This document shows positions 34,483 through 46,300 of a stretch of DNA of 64,000 nucleotides, one piece after another. The DNA is from Nepenthes gracilis. Taxonomy: Eukaryota > Streptophyta > Magnoliopsida > Caryophyllales > Nepenthaceae. Made by a program: the position numbers and the translations under genes. Under the pieces are notes generated by a model that did no database searches, was not told where the DNA came from, and saw only the letters and a list, made by a program, of their open reading frames with translations. Within the stretch, counting starts at the first letter, position 1; each line of letters begins with the position of its first letter. The stretch lies in the NCBI GenBank assembly GCA_033239525.1, contig BSYO01000033.1:1851501-1915500 (forward strand). Reading direction: 5' to 3'.

Positions 34483-36474
34483 CTAGTCCACCGGAACTGG
34501 CTCCTCGGGCGTAAGAGGTTCACCTTCAGGCCCTGCCCGAGGAGGCCCAAGGAAAGGCCTCCCAGCAACGCCATATAAGTCTTCTGCACTTAAAGCACTG
34601 GCGTTCCTAGGATCGAGAACGGCCGCAGGAAACCGCGGATGGATCAGTCGCAGCACTCGGTGGCACATGCGAATGTCATCCCAGTACTTACTGTCCAACA
34701 CTGGTGCCATCTCAGCAATCTACACGGACGTCCTCAGCCTCTCCTCCAGGCAAATGACCCTGTCTCAAAGGAGGCCCTGCTGAAGTCGTAGAAGCTCGAC
34801 AGTATCCTCTAAAGAGGCGATCTTCCCCTTTGCTTCAACCAACTCCGCTTCTGCCCGCTGTGCAGCTGCCCAAGCGGCCCTCGAGGACCCCATCTCCAAG
34901 CGGGACTGGGCGACCTCTCCCACCAGCTCACTGAGGCCTCCAATAAGACCCTGGAGCTGCAGCAGAAAAGCTCATCAAGACACAAGCGATCAGAAGTAAA
35001 GGAAAAAGAAAAAACAGTGAGTTACCTTAAAAACAAGATGATCACTCCCTATGTCATTGTCCCTAGGGTCCTCGGGCTCTTGCAGATGACTCCCAGGCGC
35101 TGCAAGCGCCTCCTCAAGCATCGGCTCCGCAGCTGAAAGAGGCACTGAAGAGCCTGCCCCGAAATCATCATACCCAGGGGCCTTGGACTCCTGCGGATCG
35201 CTCCCAGGCGCCACAAGCGCCCTCTCAGGCAAAGGCTCCGCAGCTGTAAAAGGCGCTGAAGAGCCTGTCTCAAGATCAGCATCCCCAAGAAGCTCAGACG
35301 GTTGCTCGACTTAGACGGCAATGGGGTGCTCGGAAGGATCAAGGGACGTCAGGTCGCCGACGCCTAGCTCCTCGGCCTCTACTACCTCTCTGATCGTCTC
35401 AGCCGTTACTCCCCTCTCAGCATCCACGGCGGAGTTTCCGCCTCCTATGTCCTCGGAAGGGTGAACAATCCTATCCGAGACGTCACCAGGTGAATCAACG
35501 AGAACTTCGGGAACAAAATCATCACTGGGGGGCTGGACGTCTGGGAACTCCACAATCTGTACAATCACCCCCGAGGACCCAGTAAGGAGATTAGCAGTGG
35601 AAGTGAAGGCGAGACCTTCAATCCCCGAGGACTCAGCAAGAGGATTAGCAGTGGAAGTGAAGGCGAGGCCTTCAGTCCCCGAGGACTCAGATAAAATACC
35701 AGTCCCCGACCTCTTAAGCAGAGGAGCAATCACGTCATCATCGCTCAAATCACTGGCGTTTAAATCGCCACCATCGTCATCACTGGAAGGGAGCTCAACA
35801 ACAACCGCTGGGCGTTCCAAACTCTCGGCTGGAAGGTTCTTTTCCGAACGGTCAGCGGGACTCCCAATCCTCGGTGTCCCCGCTCTCCTCCTCGGTCTCT
35901 TTTTCTTGGACTTCTCGGAAGGAGTTGCGGCAGAGGCCTCGGCCCGTGGTCCCCACTTGGCTTCCTCAAATTTATCAGGCGACAACCAGATGTTGTGCTT
36001 GTTCAGGTGGAAGCTTTCCAGATTGGCTAGCACCAAGTCCATGAACTCCTTCACGCACTCCTTGTCCTCCTTCGAAGGATCAGAGCTATACTGACTGGCC
36101 ACCTTCCCCCATTTAAAGGGGACGGCCCAATGCTCGTGAACGCCAAGGAAAAAGAACTTGTCTTTCCATCGCTTTATGGAGTCTGGATTCCCCCCGCACA
36201 TTAGTGAAAAATCCGGGTGAGGAGTCATTGTAATCCAATCAAGGTTATGCGTAAAACGGAACATAACCTTGACTGTGAGGGCATTCAAGAGCTTCTTCTG
36301 GCACCGGAAGAAAACGCACAATGACACCAGATACCTTACTGCATTCGGCTGGAGCCTGGCAAAGGGGACCCAGAGTGCCCTCATGATGTCGTAAAGCTCT
36401 TCTACCACAGAAAACCGTAGCCCACCTTTGAGGTGGACCTCATAAACGTGATGAAGCCATCTTAAGGGCACCAC
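34483..36474 (-). CDS. Antisense ORF (aORF) of the Tat element, gypsy-type transposon-like domain
   Basis: Runs opposite to the element. The N-terminal part (36474-35311, 387 codons, still open) starts with VYEVHLKGGLRFSVVEEL and continues with LQPNAVRYLVSLCVF, FRFTHNLDWITMTP and KWKDKFFFLGV-like blocks, typical of the plant 'putative gypsy type transposon' domain. A basic KKKRPRRR patch (possible nuclear signal) and an acidic Ser/Pro/Glu-rich region follow. Further downstream on the same strand are more acidic repeats (35232-34990) ending at a GT donor-like VFK|GTAACTC. Then comes a coiled-coil (about 34950-34740), and a C-terminal segment HRVLRLIHPRFPAAVLDP (34710-34483). The true product is probably spliced; start and exon limits are uncertain. 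Function unknown. Confidence 0.75.
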
Positions 36475-37133
36475 GCCCTATCGTACGACTCAGAAATCAT
36501 CACGGCTGTGGACTAGGGGATCCGATATCGTGCTCGAATCTCCGCAAGCCTGTCAAGCGTCATCGTGGAGCAATATCCCTCACTCCAAGCGCTATCGATG
36601 TCGAAAAGCGAAGGCAGAAAAGCAAAGAAGATTTCAGCAAAAAGAGAGCAAAAGCCTCAGCACTTGGAAGAAAAACAAAAGGCAGGCACAAAGATGGGAA
36701 ATCGAGGCGAGAAGGCGTTTAAATGCCCTTCAAATTCAAAAAGGCGCACTCATTACCCTTGCCACGTGTCGGCCAGCCATTCGTCTTAGGAGAATGATGG
36801 CCTTTCCTTCCCGAGACGCCTGTCAACGCGTCACTTCAGCATTTAATGCCCCGCAGAACCACAAACGGCGGCAGTGGAAGGTCTCGGACTCAGAAGTCCT
36901 GGGACGATCCTCCGCTAAGCTTAGCGTTACGATCATTCCGAGGACGTACGTGTACTCGGACCACCGCTGCAGTAGGCCAAGTCCAGAGCACAGACAGTCA
37001 TACTCTTGCCTACCCAGGAGCGCCCCTTTCGAGTTGCAACACGCGCACAGACAAATTTGAGCGAGGGGCAGTCAACGTCCATAAAAGAGCCGCGACTTCA
37101 TGCCAAAATGATCGAGGCCCTCGAACCCTTTGG

Positions 37134-37145
37134 CATGAGGGGCTA
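37134..37145 (+). other. Polypurine tract
   Basis: CATGAGGGGCTA immediately before the 3' LTR, the usual plus-strand primer position. Confidence 0.75.
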
Positions 37146-38245
37146 TGTTGGGTCCCAATATAAGGGCCCATAAAACACGACCCAAAAGAAAGGCCCATGC
37201 GAAAAGCCCAGGAATGTGTCCACGGACCAAGAGGGCTGGGCAATCTAAGAAGCCCGAAAGCAAAGGCTAATATCCCAAAGAACAAGGCCACGACAAAGGT
37301 TCGAGAGGTCCCGTCAGCCCCCAAGGAAGCTCGAGAACATCACTAACGATATCCAGGTACGAGGACAAGAAGAAGCCCAAGAACCCCAAAAGTTCTATCA
37401 AATATCAGGTCAGTCCGAGAAGTCAAGAAGGAAGCTCGAGGACTTTCCACAATGATCCTCCGAGAGCTACCTCCTCCAACAAGTCCGCGAACCCACAAAG
37501 CAGCAAGGCATGCTACGCGAGTACGATGACTACCTCACACACGGCCGAGAACGCCAGCTAAGCAACTTCGCCGATTCCCAAGGAACCTGCAACCACTGCC
37601 AGTCGCCGTCTCCACATGGCACGCCCTGGTCAACCAATACGACGCTAGACCTCGCAGACCTCGGCACACTCAGCCTACCAAAGAAGACTAGCCCCGTGCT
37701 ACCCTCACACGCCAAAGAAAGATTAAATGAGGCCGGTGAGAGAGGTGGGATTCTCTTCGTCATCCGTCACGCCACGTGTCTCCTCCCCAACGGCACATTT
37801 TTCTCTATAAATACTCTGCAAAGGCTCTTGCCTAAGGGACTTTTCAGTCCTTTCCTTCCCACTCGCTCCAAAAGAAAAGAGTCTTCTCTCTAGCTCACCC
37901 TAGACACAAAGGAAAAAGGCTTAGACTCTCCTTTAGCACCTTCTACCTCCCTCCTCAACAAGGAGGAACGAAAGAGTGACAAAACTTCCCAATGAGAGAA
38001 GCCCCTAAGGAAAGAAACATAGGACAAGAAATAAGGAAGGGATCCACCCTAAACACATGAAATTTGTAAAGACTTCCATCTAAATAGTAAAACATTTTCG
38101 AAAGGTCTGAAACCTCGTGGTTTTTTCATCCTCATTTAAAAGGAGGTTTTTACGTAAAAATCCTAGCCTCAATTTCTCCCTCTCCACATCCATCATCCAC
38201 CAAATACTTGTGTTGCACGTAAACCCCTGGTCCCGGAACATAACA
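37146..38245 (+). repeat. 3' LTR of the pol-less Tat element
   Basis: 1,100 bp, starts TGTTGGGTCCCAATATAAGG and ends GGAACATAACA. TATA box CTATAAATACTCTGC near 37804. Confidence 0.92.
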
Positions 38246-40310
38246 ATATTTTTTAAATAAAATTATAAATACATGAGAGAAATTTGAGGAATGATTTAAC
38301 TTTTCGTACATATGTAAAAATAAAATAGATAATCAGCTCAACAAAAATTTAATTTTTTAAAAATAAAAACTTTATATAATATAAATTTGAAAAACAAATC
38401 ATTTTGAAACACATATATTTATACAAATAATATATTTTTGAATATTTTTAGTGTATATATTTACATAAATATCTACTTCTTCAATTTCAGTCATTGTTTT
38501 TAATACACAAATTATTCTAATATTTTTATAATTGAAACGATTGGCTATCAATCCTTCCCCATTTTATCCAATTTATAGTTAGAATACTGATAAAAATTTT
38601 AGGCTGAGTCATAAGTCATATCAGAATTATTAGTTAACAATCTTTTTTTAAATACATAACATTTTAAAATTACTTTAAGCAAATCTTTTTATTAAAACAT
38701 TAGCCTTTCAATTTTTTCAATAACCTTTTTTTTAAGAAAGAAAACTTTAAAATTAAAACTATAATCGACCACCTCCATCCAATTAAAATATTTTATCCAT
38801 TGATCTCGCTTTGTCTAATTTTCTCATACATAATTGGGGGTTAATTTTGATATTAAAATTATATTTTTTACCCCACAATAAAAAACTACGAAGAGTTATT
38901 TCACACTATTTATAAACTCTAAGTAATGGGGACGATAAAAGTGGACTAACCTAATATAAAGATCCACAAATTTAACGGCCGGCTCAAGAGTCCGACTCAT
39001 TAGCCCACAAGCCGGTCAACAGTTCAGTCAACCGACTACGGCCTAATTCCAATGGCCCACAATTCCGTTCCCGAGTATTGAAGATCACCTGTCTTAATCG
39101 GCCAGAACCCCAAATATTGCCCCAAATTGAGATCTTTCTAGAAATGATAACTTCCAACTCAGCGTATCCCCCGTAATGATAACCCCAATATTTGTCATGT
39201 GTAGCATCTTTCCAAAGAAGAAATCTCCTTCGACTGATCACAATTGCCTAACTCGGCATCCACAATTCTCATGCAAGCCCACCAAGTTTATGCAGGACAG
39301 TTGACAGCCAACCTTACCGTCCAAACAATGCTGAGTTGGTCCTAGGGCTATAAAAAGCCCTTATGACAAATTCCAAGGATATGTTCACAACAACACCTAC
39401 ACTAACGCTACTACCAACCCTCAAATGTTGTCATTTACACATAATCAGCCCTCGAACTCTCAGAATCCATGCTTTGTCATTAGAGTCTCTTAAGAATTCC
39501 CTCATAATTCTTGCTTTCGTGATCCCAAAGTCACTTCACGTCGAACACAACCTCCAAATTATACTCAAAAAAATTCCTTTCTTGCATCATCACTCATCTA
39601 CTTTTGCTTCAACATCTTTTGTTTTCTCAGAAATATTACTAACTTGAACGTCGGAGGATATATAAGAAAGTAAGCCCTATCAATCCTCTAACATCTCATT
39701 TTTGAGTTGTGATATGCAGAATCCAATTTGAGAAGTACAAAGACTAGACCCATTTTAACCGAACCCGAAAATCCAGTGACACCTTAATCTATTAGCAACC
39801 CGAATCCATGATGTATTACCAAAAAATTTAAAACTTTAAATTAAAATTCTAATTTCTTCTAATCCAAATAACATAATTAAAATTAAGACTAAAATTTCTA
39901 TTCTAATTCAAATTTCAAATTTAGACTGATATATTTAATATTTAGCCTATATATTAATTAATATTTATTTGTCAAATTATAATTTGTAAAAAAATTTATA
40001 CATTCGATATATTCAATACAGATATGTATTAATTGATAAGTCCACGACCGATACCAGACTGATATTTTCCTATAACAAGTACACATAACAGTTGGATAAG
40101 TGGAAAATGTTGAAATAAATCAGAAAAGTTCATCGGATACTTATTATAAAGGTTGACTAAATTTGATAAGTTAACGTATCCATTATTGATACTAATATCG
40201 ATATTTTCAACATTGACGTGCCGGCACTCAAGCAAAGAGAAGAAAAAATCTTCCAGTTAGTCCTGAAATCACCTGAATGACTTCTTCAATCATGTTCCCA
40301 AATAATATTA
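38246..40310. other. Intergenic stretch with a degraded LTR-like segment
   Basis: The left 700 bp is AT-rich. About 38930-39790 is GC-richer and LTR-like: GCCGGTCAAC...CAGTCAACCG elements, a strong TATA context GGGCTATAAAAAGCCC (39346-39361) and an ACTTGAACGTCGGAGGA motif shared in part with the Tat LTRs. No TG...CA ends or target duplication were found. The small frames at 38984-39241 and 39363-39647 fall inside it. The right end should contain the 3' UTR of the LACTB2-like gene. Confidence 0.5.
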
Positions 40311-43300
40311 TCAAACAAACTTGGCAAGATTTTGGCAGCACAATGCAGCAAGACAAGCCACAGCAACAGCAAGAAGGAATCTAGGTCTACCTACCTTGGC
40401 GACCATTGAAGCAATTCCACTTCTTAAATAAACCCATAAGAACTTGATCGCAAAATGCGACCAACAACTACACTTGAATCTCTGCAATGAGAAGCCCTAC
40501 AAATCAAAACACAGAGGTTTTAAGTCACTCATGAACGAACTGAATAACAATACTATTAAGCATACGTACATACATATAGCAAAGTAGGATTGATATGATT
40601 CTTGCACAAACTTATCATAGCAGTGGGAAGAAAGCTTGAAAAAAATGCAGGGGGTACAGATTTACCATTAATTTGGTGAAAGGCACTGTTCTTTCCCAAA
40701 TGAGAACTAGTTTTAGGTACGAATTGGTCTGTTGTCAACTACTATTGAAAAATATTTACTGGGACTTGTTAGAAATAGCCGGCTGGGTTGGTTGGACCGA
40801 GAAAATCTTAGAATGTTATATGAGTAATAATAATTGTTCTACCAAAACAATACCATTTTATCCCAAGAAAAATGTCACACCAGATTAAAAAAAAAACGAA
40901 GTTGCCAAGGAGCAGTCAAAAATTAAGGTCTCCGCAGCAAACGTAATGCATAACCGTGGACCGGTTGCAGAATCAGTTGACATCAAATCCATGTTCACTC
41001 GGTGTCCACCACCACCACCGCTACCATCCTCTCATCTGCCGCCACCACTTTCTGCCTTAATGTGCAGCCCACAGCCTTTTTCTGCCGCGTATCACCCACT
41101 CCTTCTTTGCTGTGCTAGTTTTATTCCTCCTGTATAACCTCCAACCTTACGCTATCATTTATCCGAAGAGAAATACCTAGGCTCCTGGATATTGAAATCA
41201 ATCCAGTTTCAAACCCTAATTTGTGTACTCTCTGTTTCTGCCATTTTTGGGCTGACCGGGCATTTTTTTGGGTAAAATGGCAATACACAGGGATTATTTT
41301 TCATTGTATGCAGGGCCTTTTCTATGTATTCAGAGAAAATGGCAAGAACAGTAGTCATCAAACCTAAATGGGTGAATGAGCGTTGGCATGAAAGCTTACT
41401 TCGTTTTCATAACCTAGTCATCGTGTCAGCAAATGTGCCGAAGCTGCTTTTGAAAGTTTCCAAGGAGAAGCCCTGCATTACCTCGATAATATTATCATAA
41501 TTTTTTTAAAGAATATTTCTATAATCAATCAAATACATCCAACGGCTACAAAAGTAAAATACAATAATAAAAGGACAGAACAATGATATCCTCCAGCTGA
41601 GGTCAATTTGTAATATTGACAGGAGCATTTCTGCGCTTATGGTTGCAAGAACAGGTTCTTTCTGTTGGGTTTTAGCTCACTTGTGGGTCCAAAAATCAAT
41701 GGACGACTCATCAAGAGAACGCGCAATATTCACGTGTGACACACTCAGACGGAGAAGTCAAGCAATGGTCAGGCAAGAGTCGTGTAAGCGATAAAAGGAC
41801 ACTAGAGGGGCCACGCAATGTTTGTACTTGGTCGGTTGAGGGTCATCTGAGCGACAATGGATATTGGAACACACGAGGTTCGTGCGAGGTCAGCCGAGTG
41901 TCAATTAAGTGTCGACCGAGCAACGGAGTTTACTGTATGTTCGTGCAAGGAGCGGTCAACCGAAAGACATTTCGAATGAACAAGTAATATCTATAGATGA
42001 TGGACGCATGATAAACGGCTGTGCACTTTTGAGACAGAATAAGTGTACCTGATGCACGCCGAGGAGAATCCTAGGTGCCAACACCAGTGGAATCAGCACA
42101 TGAAGGGTACATGCGTAGATTGTCCAAAGGGGTTCACAAGTGAAGAGCACACATGCGCCAAGGCTACTATAAACTCGTGCTTAATGGAATTTTAAGGTAA
42201 TGAAACATAGTAGCAGAGTCGGCAAAAAAGCGACTAGTTGAGACCTAGTTGAGAGCAATTTCAACACATGAAGCACTGCTTTTCACATCTAGTTGACATC
42301 TGACTCAAGTTCCGTTCTTCGCCAATGTTAAATATGTTGCTCCAATGTTTCTAGGATGTATAAAAATTTGGCTATTCTTGTTCTCATTGTATTTTTTTTA
42401 TGAGTTGCTAAGTGTGTTGAAAGGTTATGTTCAACCAATTATCCACTTCGGTTGTAGTGAAAGACTTTCAAAGGAAATTACTTTATCACCGGCACTATTT
42501 ATATCAAATTTTTTAGAATTTGTCTCGTAATTTTTCTCTCAATTTGGAAGAGTTTTTCACATTAAATTATTGTACAACATTGTATTTCTTGTATTAAGTA
42601 TTTGGTGGTTGAAATATGATGGGATATTCGAGTTTGTTTCACAACGCCAGTTGAGTGTATTTTCGGCCGAATGTCAACAATTTCAATAGTCCACAACATG
42701 GACAAAAATATTGGTATTGATTGTAGTCATATTGGTTTTAAATATATATCGGACAATTTGTATTGATATTGGATATATTGGATGGTGAATTCTTTTTTAA
42801 AATCGTAAGCTAGCCAGGCTGTATCGACCGTTATAGAAACATATTATAATATTGTTATAGTATCAGAAAATATCAGTATTAAAAAACCCCAACAACAAAA
42901 TATATCGGTTAATATTTACATCAATGAGTTCATTTTAATATCTCCTTTCACCATTCTAGCAGACCATCCTAGGCCGAGAGACAGCGAGAAATCCTCGTGA
43001 AGATTAGTCAAGCATATTATATCTCTCAACAAATTTTCAATCTGTCAAACCCATGCAATAAAATATCAGCCAATATATATCGGTATTGCCCATTGTAATG
43101 CCAATATTTTTCAATATTGTAGGAAAATCATGATATGTCTTTGTATCAGTCATACATCAGCCAATATATACTTGTCAAAATATAATTCGTAGAAAATATT
43201 TTGCTTTCGATATACCCTTATAGATACACATTGTCCGATATGTTTAATACCGATATAACTACGGCCGATACTTATATTTTTATCCATGGTCAAACCACTT

Positions 43301-46300
43301 ATACGGTTTTTTGCATTCATGATAAACGACTTGTTAAGATTTATGGTAATGAAAATTCAACTAGAAAGCACCTCTACTTAAAGATATCACATACGAAGTA
43401 TTTTGTGGACCATATTAATTATGATCATATGGTAGCATATTCTTTATAACTCAGCCAAATGCCACGTATAAATCCATTCCCTATAATATCAAGCACACAT
43501 TACCTCTGGTAATTTGTCCTGTAGAGCCAAATGTTCAACGTGAAGCTTCACATTCATTGAAGCTGCCCACCAAGAGCTGCGATCGACATCAGAATATACC
43601 ATGGCCACTAGATCAAATAATGTGTTTGCTCCATTTTCTATAGCTTTCAAGATGGCAGATTCTCTATTCCTGCGATTCCTGCAATCAGAAACACTAAATT
43701 ATAAGTCATGGTGCTTGTTTATGATAAATTTCAATTGCTGCTTCCAAAAATGTTAGAGAATCCTAACAACACACGTCTGAGCAATTATATACAGCACATG
43801 CATATATTTCAACTGTAACCACTGATGTAAATGTCGCCAGAAAATACTGGTATCAGGCCCCCCATACCAATATTTTTCAATACTACGATAATCTCGCAAT
43901 ATGTTGCCATATTTGTGATATATCGTAATATGTCCATTGATATAATCCCATTAACTTACAATCTTCTAGAAAATTTTTTTTTCTGATATATCCGATAACG
44001 ATATGGCCACACCAACGCTAATATTTTCATCCATAACCATAACAGTTATTGCACGGCAGGAGCTGCTTATCTTAACCCATTGAATCAGTCACATCCAAGT
44101 ACCAACAATGCTGCCGGTCTTGTGGAAAATAGCATAGCAATGCCAAAGTGCTTAGCTCAGAAATCCAGAAAGCAAGCACCATGGGTTCCATAATTCAAAA
44201 GCAGAAAGCAGAGTTTACAATCATACTTGAGATATCCACAAAGCATCTGCTTAGGCCACAAATTAACTCTGCCATGCATGGGCACTAGAACATGGGGTGA
44301 GAGCTCCAAAAACTTCTGCGTAGTTTCGAAGTAGTCCTGCAAAAACCAGTAAATTTCAGAATAAGAAGCAAGTTTATGAGGTTTCACCCTTGTACGAACA
44401 AAAACATGTTCACACCCATAGAATTTTCTTTTTCTTGGGATAGGGAAGGAGGCAGGGGAAACAGAAAGATATGACATCAATAGAACAAGGGGATTGCATA
44501 CTAATAACTTGATACACGAACTTTCACTAAATTTATTCACAAATTTATCCTCCTAGCAACTTCCTTTGTTACATTTTTTTCCCATTTGGATAACCGATTC
44601 ACTCCATCCAAATTAAGCATTTTCCCTCACATGCAGTGCTAACATTCAAATTAGTCTAATCACTCTTTGCTGAATAAGGAAACCTGACCTAAATACATTG
44701 ACAAAAAAACAATAATAAGAAAAAATCAAAAACAAAAACCAACCCTCGGAATTCCCCCATATTGGCACCGCCATCCCCCACCTCCACCAAACTTCCCCCT
44801 CCACCTGCATCATGCAGCGAACATGGCAAAGAGAATGGGAAATAACTCGTTAATCAAAGTAAGGGAAAGGAACATATTGCCGCTTCACGAATAATAATGA
44901 ATTTCAACTGAGGTAGAAAAGGACTTACTAGTATTACCATTTGTTCAGTACCCAAGGGATGCCAAACCAACCAAAATCAACTGAGACCCCATTAGTAGCA
45001 TCAAGAGAGAGTGGATTGGGGATTTGAAGAAAAAGAAACTACATACAAATCTATTTTGATTCAAGCCAACAGCTGAAGCAAACTTAAAGACACGGCTTGC
45101 ACATTTTGAACGGTTCTCCTTTATCACTTGCAGAGAGTGATTCACTATGGACAGTCAGCTGCCAGTCTCTGTTGGAAGCCTGGTCATGTCATCACAGATT
45201 GTTTTGAAGTGACTAGATCATGTCGTTAACAGGCATTATGTTCTATAATTCCTCTTTCTGTTTAGGGGTAAGAAAAGGATCCTTGTTGAATTACAGAGTA
45301 GGTAAGCAAAGAGAGGAGGGAGATAGTGAAGTGCTAAAGGCAATCTAATTCCCTTGATCTACACTCAGTAATCATAGGATAAATACAGAACACATTATTT
45401 TTTTTGCTGTACAAAGAGAGGATTAAACCACAGTATCATTTAGGCACTTTTCATCCTCGGGTTCGCAAGTAAAAACAAGCTGTGAAAGGAAAATGAAAGG
45501 AAGCAGACAATTGTCTACAGGGTAGATGCTCTCAGCAACATAGCGGTCCAGTAGTCCTACTACATAGCATATATTAATAATTCTATATTATGAATAATGC
45601 ATGATACTGGTGCTCAAATTTTTCTAGCTCAGAGGAAAATTTCTACTGCTTCCAAGCTATTATAAAAATAGATACTCTAGTACAATATATAATGTACAAA
45701 GGTCACTTTACTTGTACAATCCTTTTATAACTCTTATACAACTTTTCATCGTATATAGAAAGAAATATTTTTCATAAAAAAAAGGAAAAAAAAATAGAAT
45801 TAAAAGAGGCCCACCTTTCCACCTATACATGAAAAGATAGTTATAAAAGGTTGGTATATAAATTGTATGAGTATTATTCTCAAAGTACAAAAGCAGAAAA
45901 GGCCAGTGGTTGCTACCAAGCAAGTTGCATAGCATCAAAGCTAGAAAGATAACTTCAGTTTGAGAAACATTTGTGGCAAAACACCAAATCACAATCAACT
46001 CAGCATTTTCATTAGCAACCAATTCATGCATAACAATATGTGAAAACATGAAAAACTAACTGATCCCTGATCTTGGCTTCAGAATGTATAAATGAAGAAA
46101 AGTACGACAAGAAAAGGACAGTTTGGAAGCATGAACATACAAAGTCCACTAAACTGGAGGAAAAATAGACCTGACATTAACATCGTAGTTGCTTTCAAAT
46201 AATTCACTTACTGCCATATTTCCGCCGGAAGTGGCATCCAAGACTGCACTGCCTTGTCTGCAAGCATACACATTAATACAACACTCACTACATTTAAGCA

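Larger units (their letters stand above)
31469..38245 (+). mobile_element. Pol-less Tat-lineage Ty3/Gypsy retrotransposon
   Basis: Complete 6.8-kb element bounded by the exact target duplication ATATT (31464-31468 and 38246-38250). LTRs are 31469-32583 and 37146-38245, with TGT...ACA ends. The primer site is TTGGCGCCGTCTGTAGG (32584-32600) and a purine tract GAGGGGCTA precedes the right LTR. The interior has a broken gag remnant, a 42-bp tandem array and a long antisense frame. No protease, reverse transcriptase, RNase H or integrase was found, so it would need enzymes in trans. LTR divergence, by eye several percent, indicates an old insertion. Confidence 0.93.

Noticed and set aside
38930..39790. 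Complete solo LTR
   Set aside because: LTR-like motifs and a good TATA box are present, but no matching TG...CA ends or target duplication could be found, so it is only described as LTR-like.
40946..41137. Pro-rich plus-strand frame
   Set aside because: It lies in a LACTB2 intron, has low complexity and no recognisable domain or splice context.
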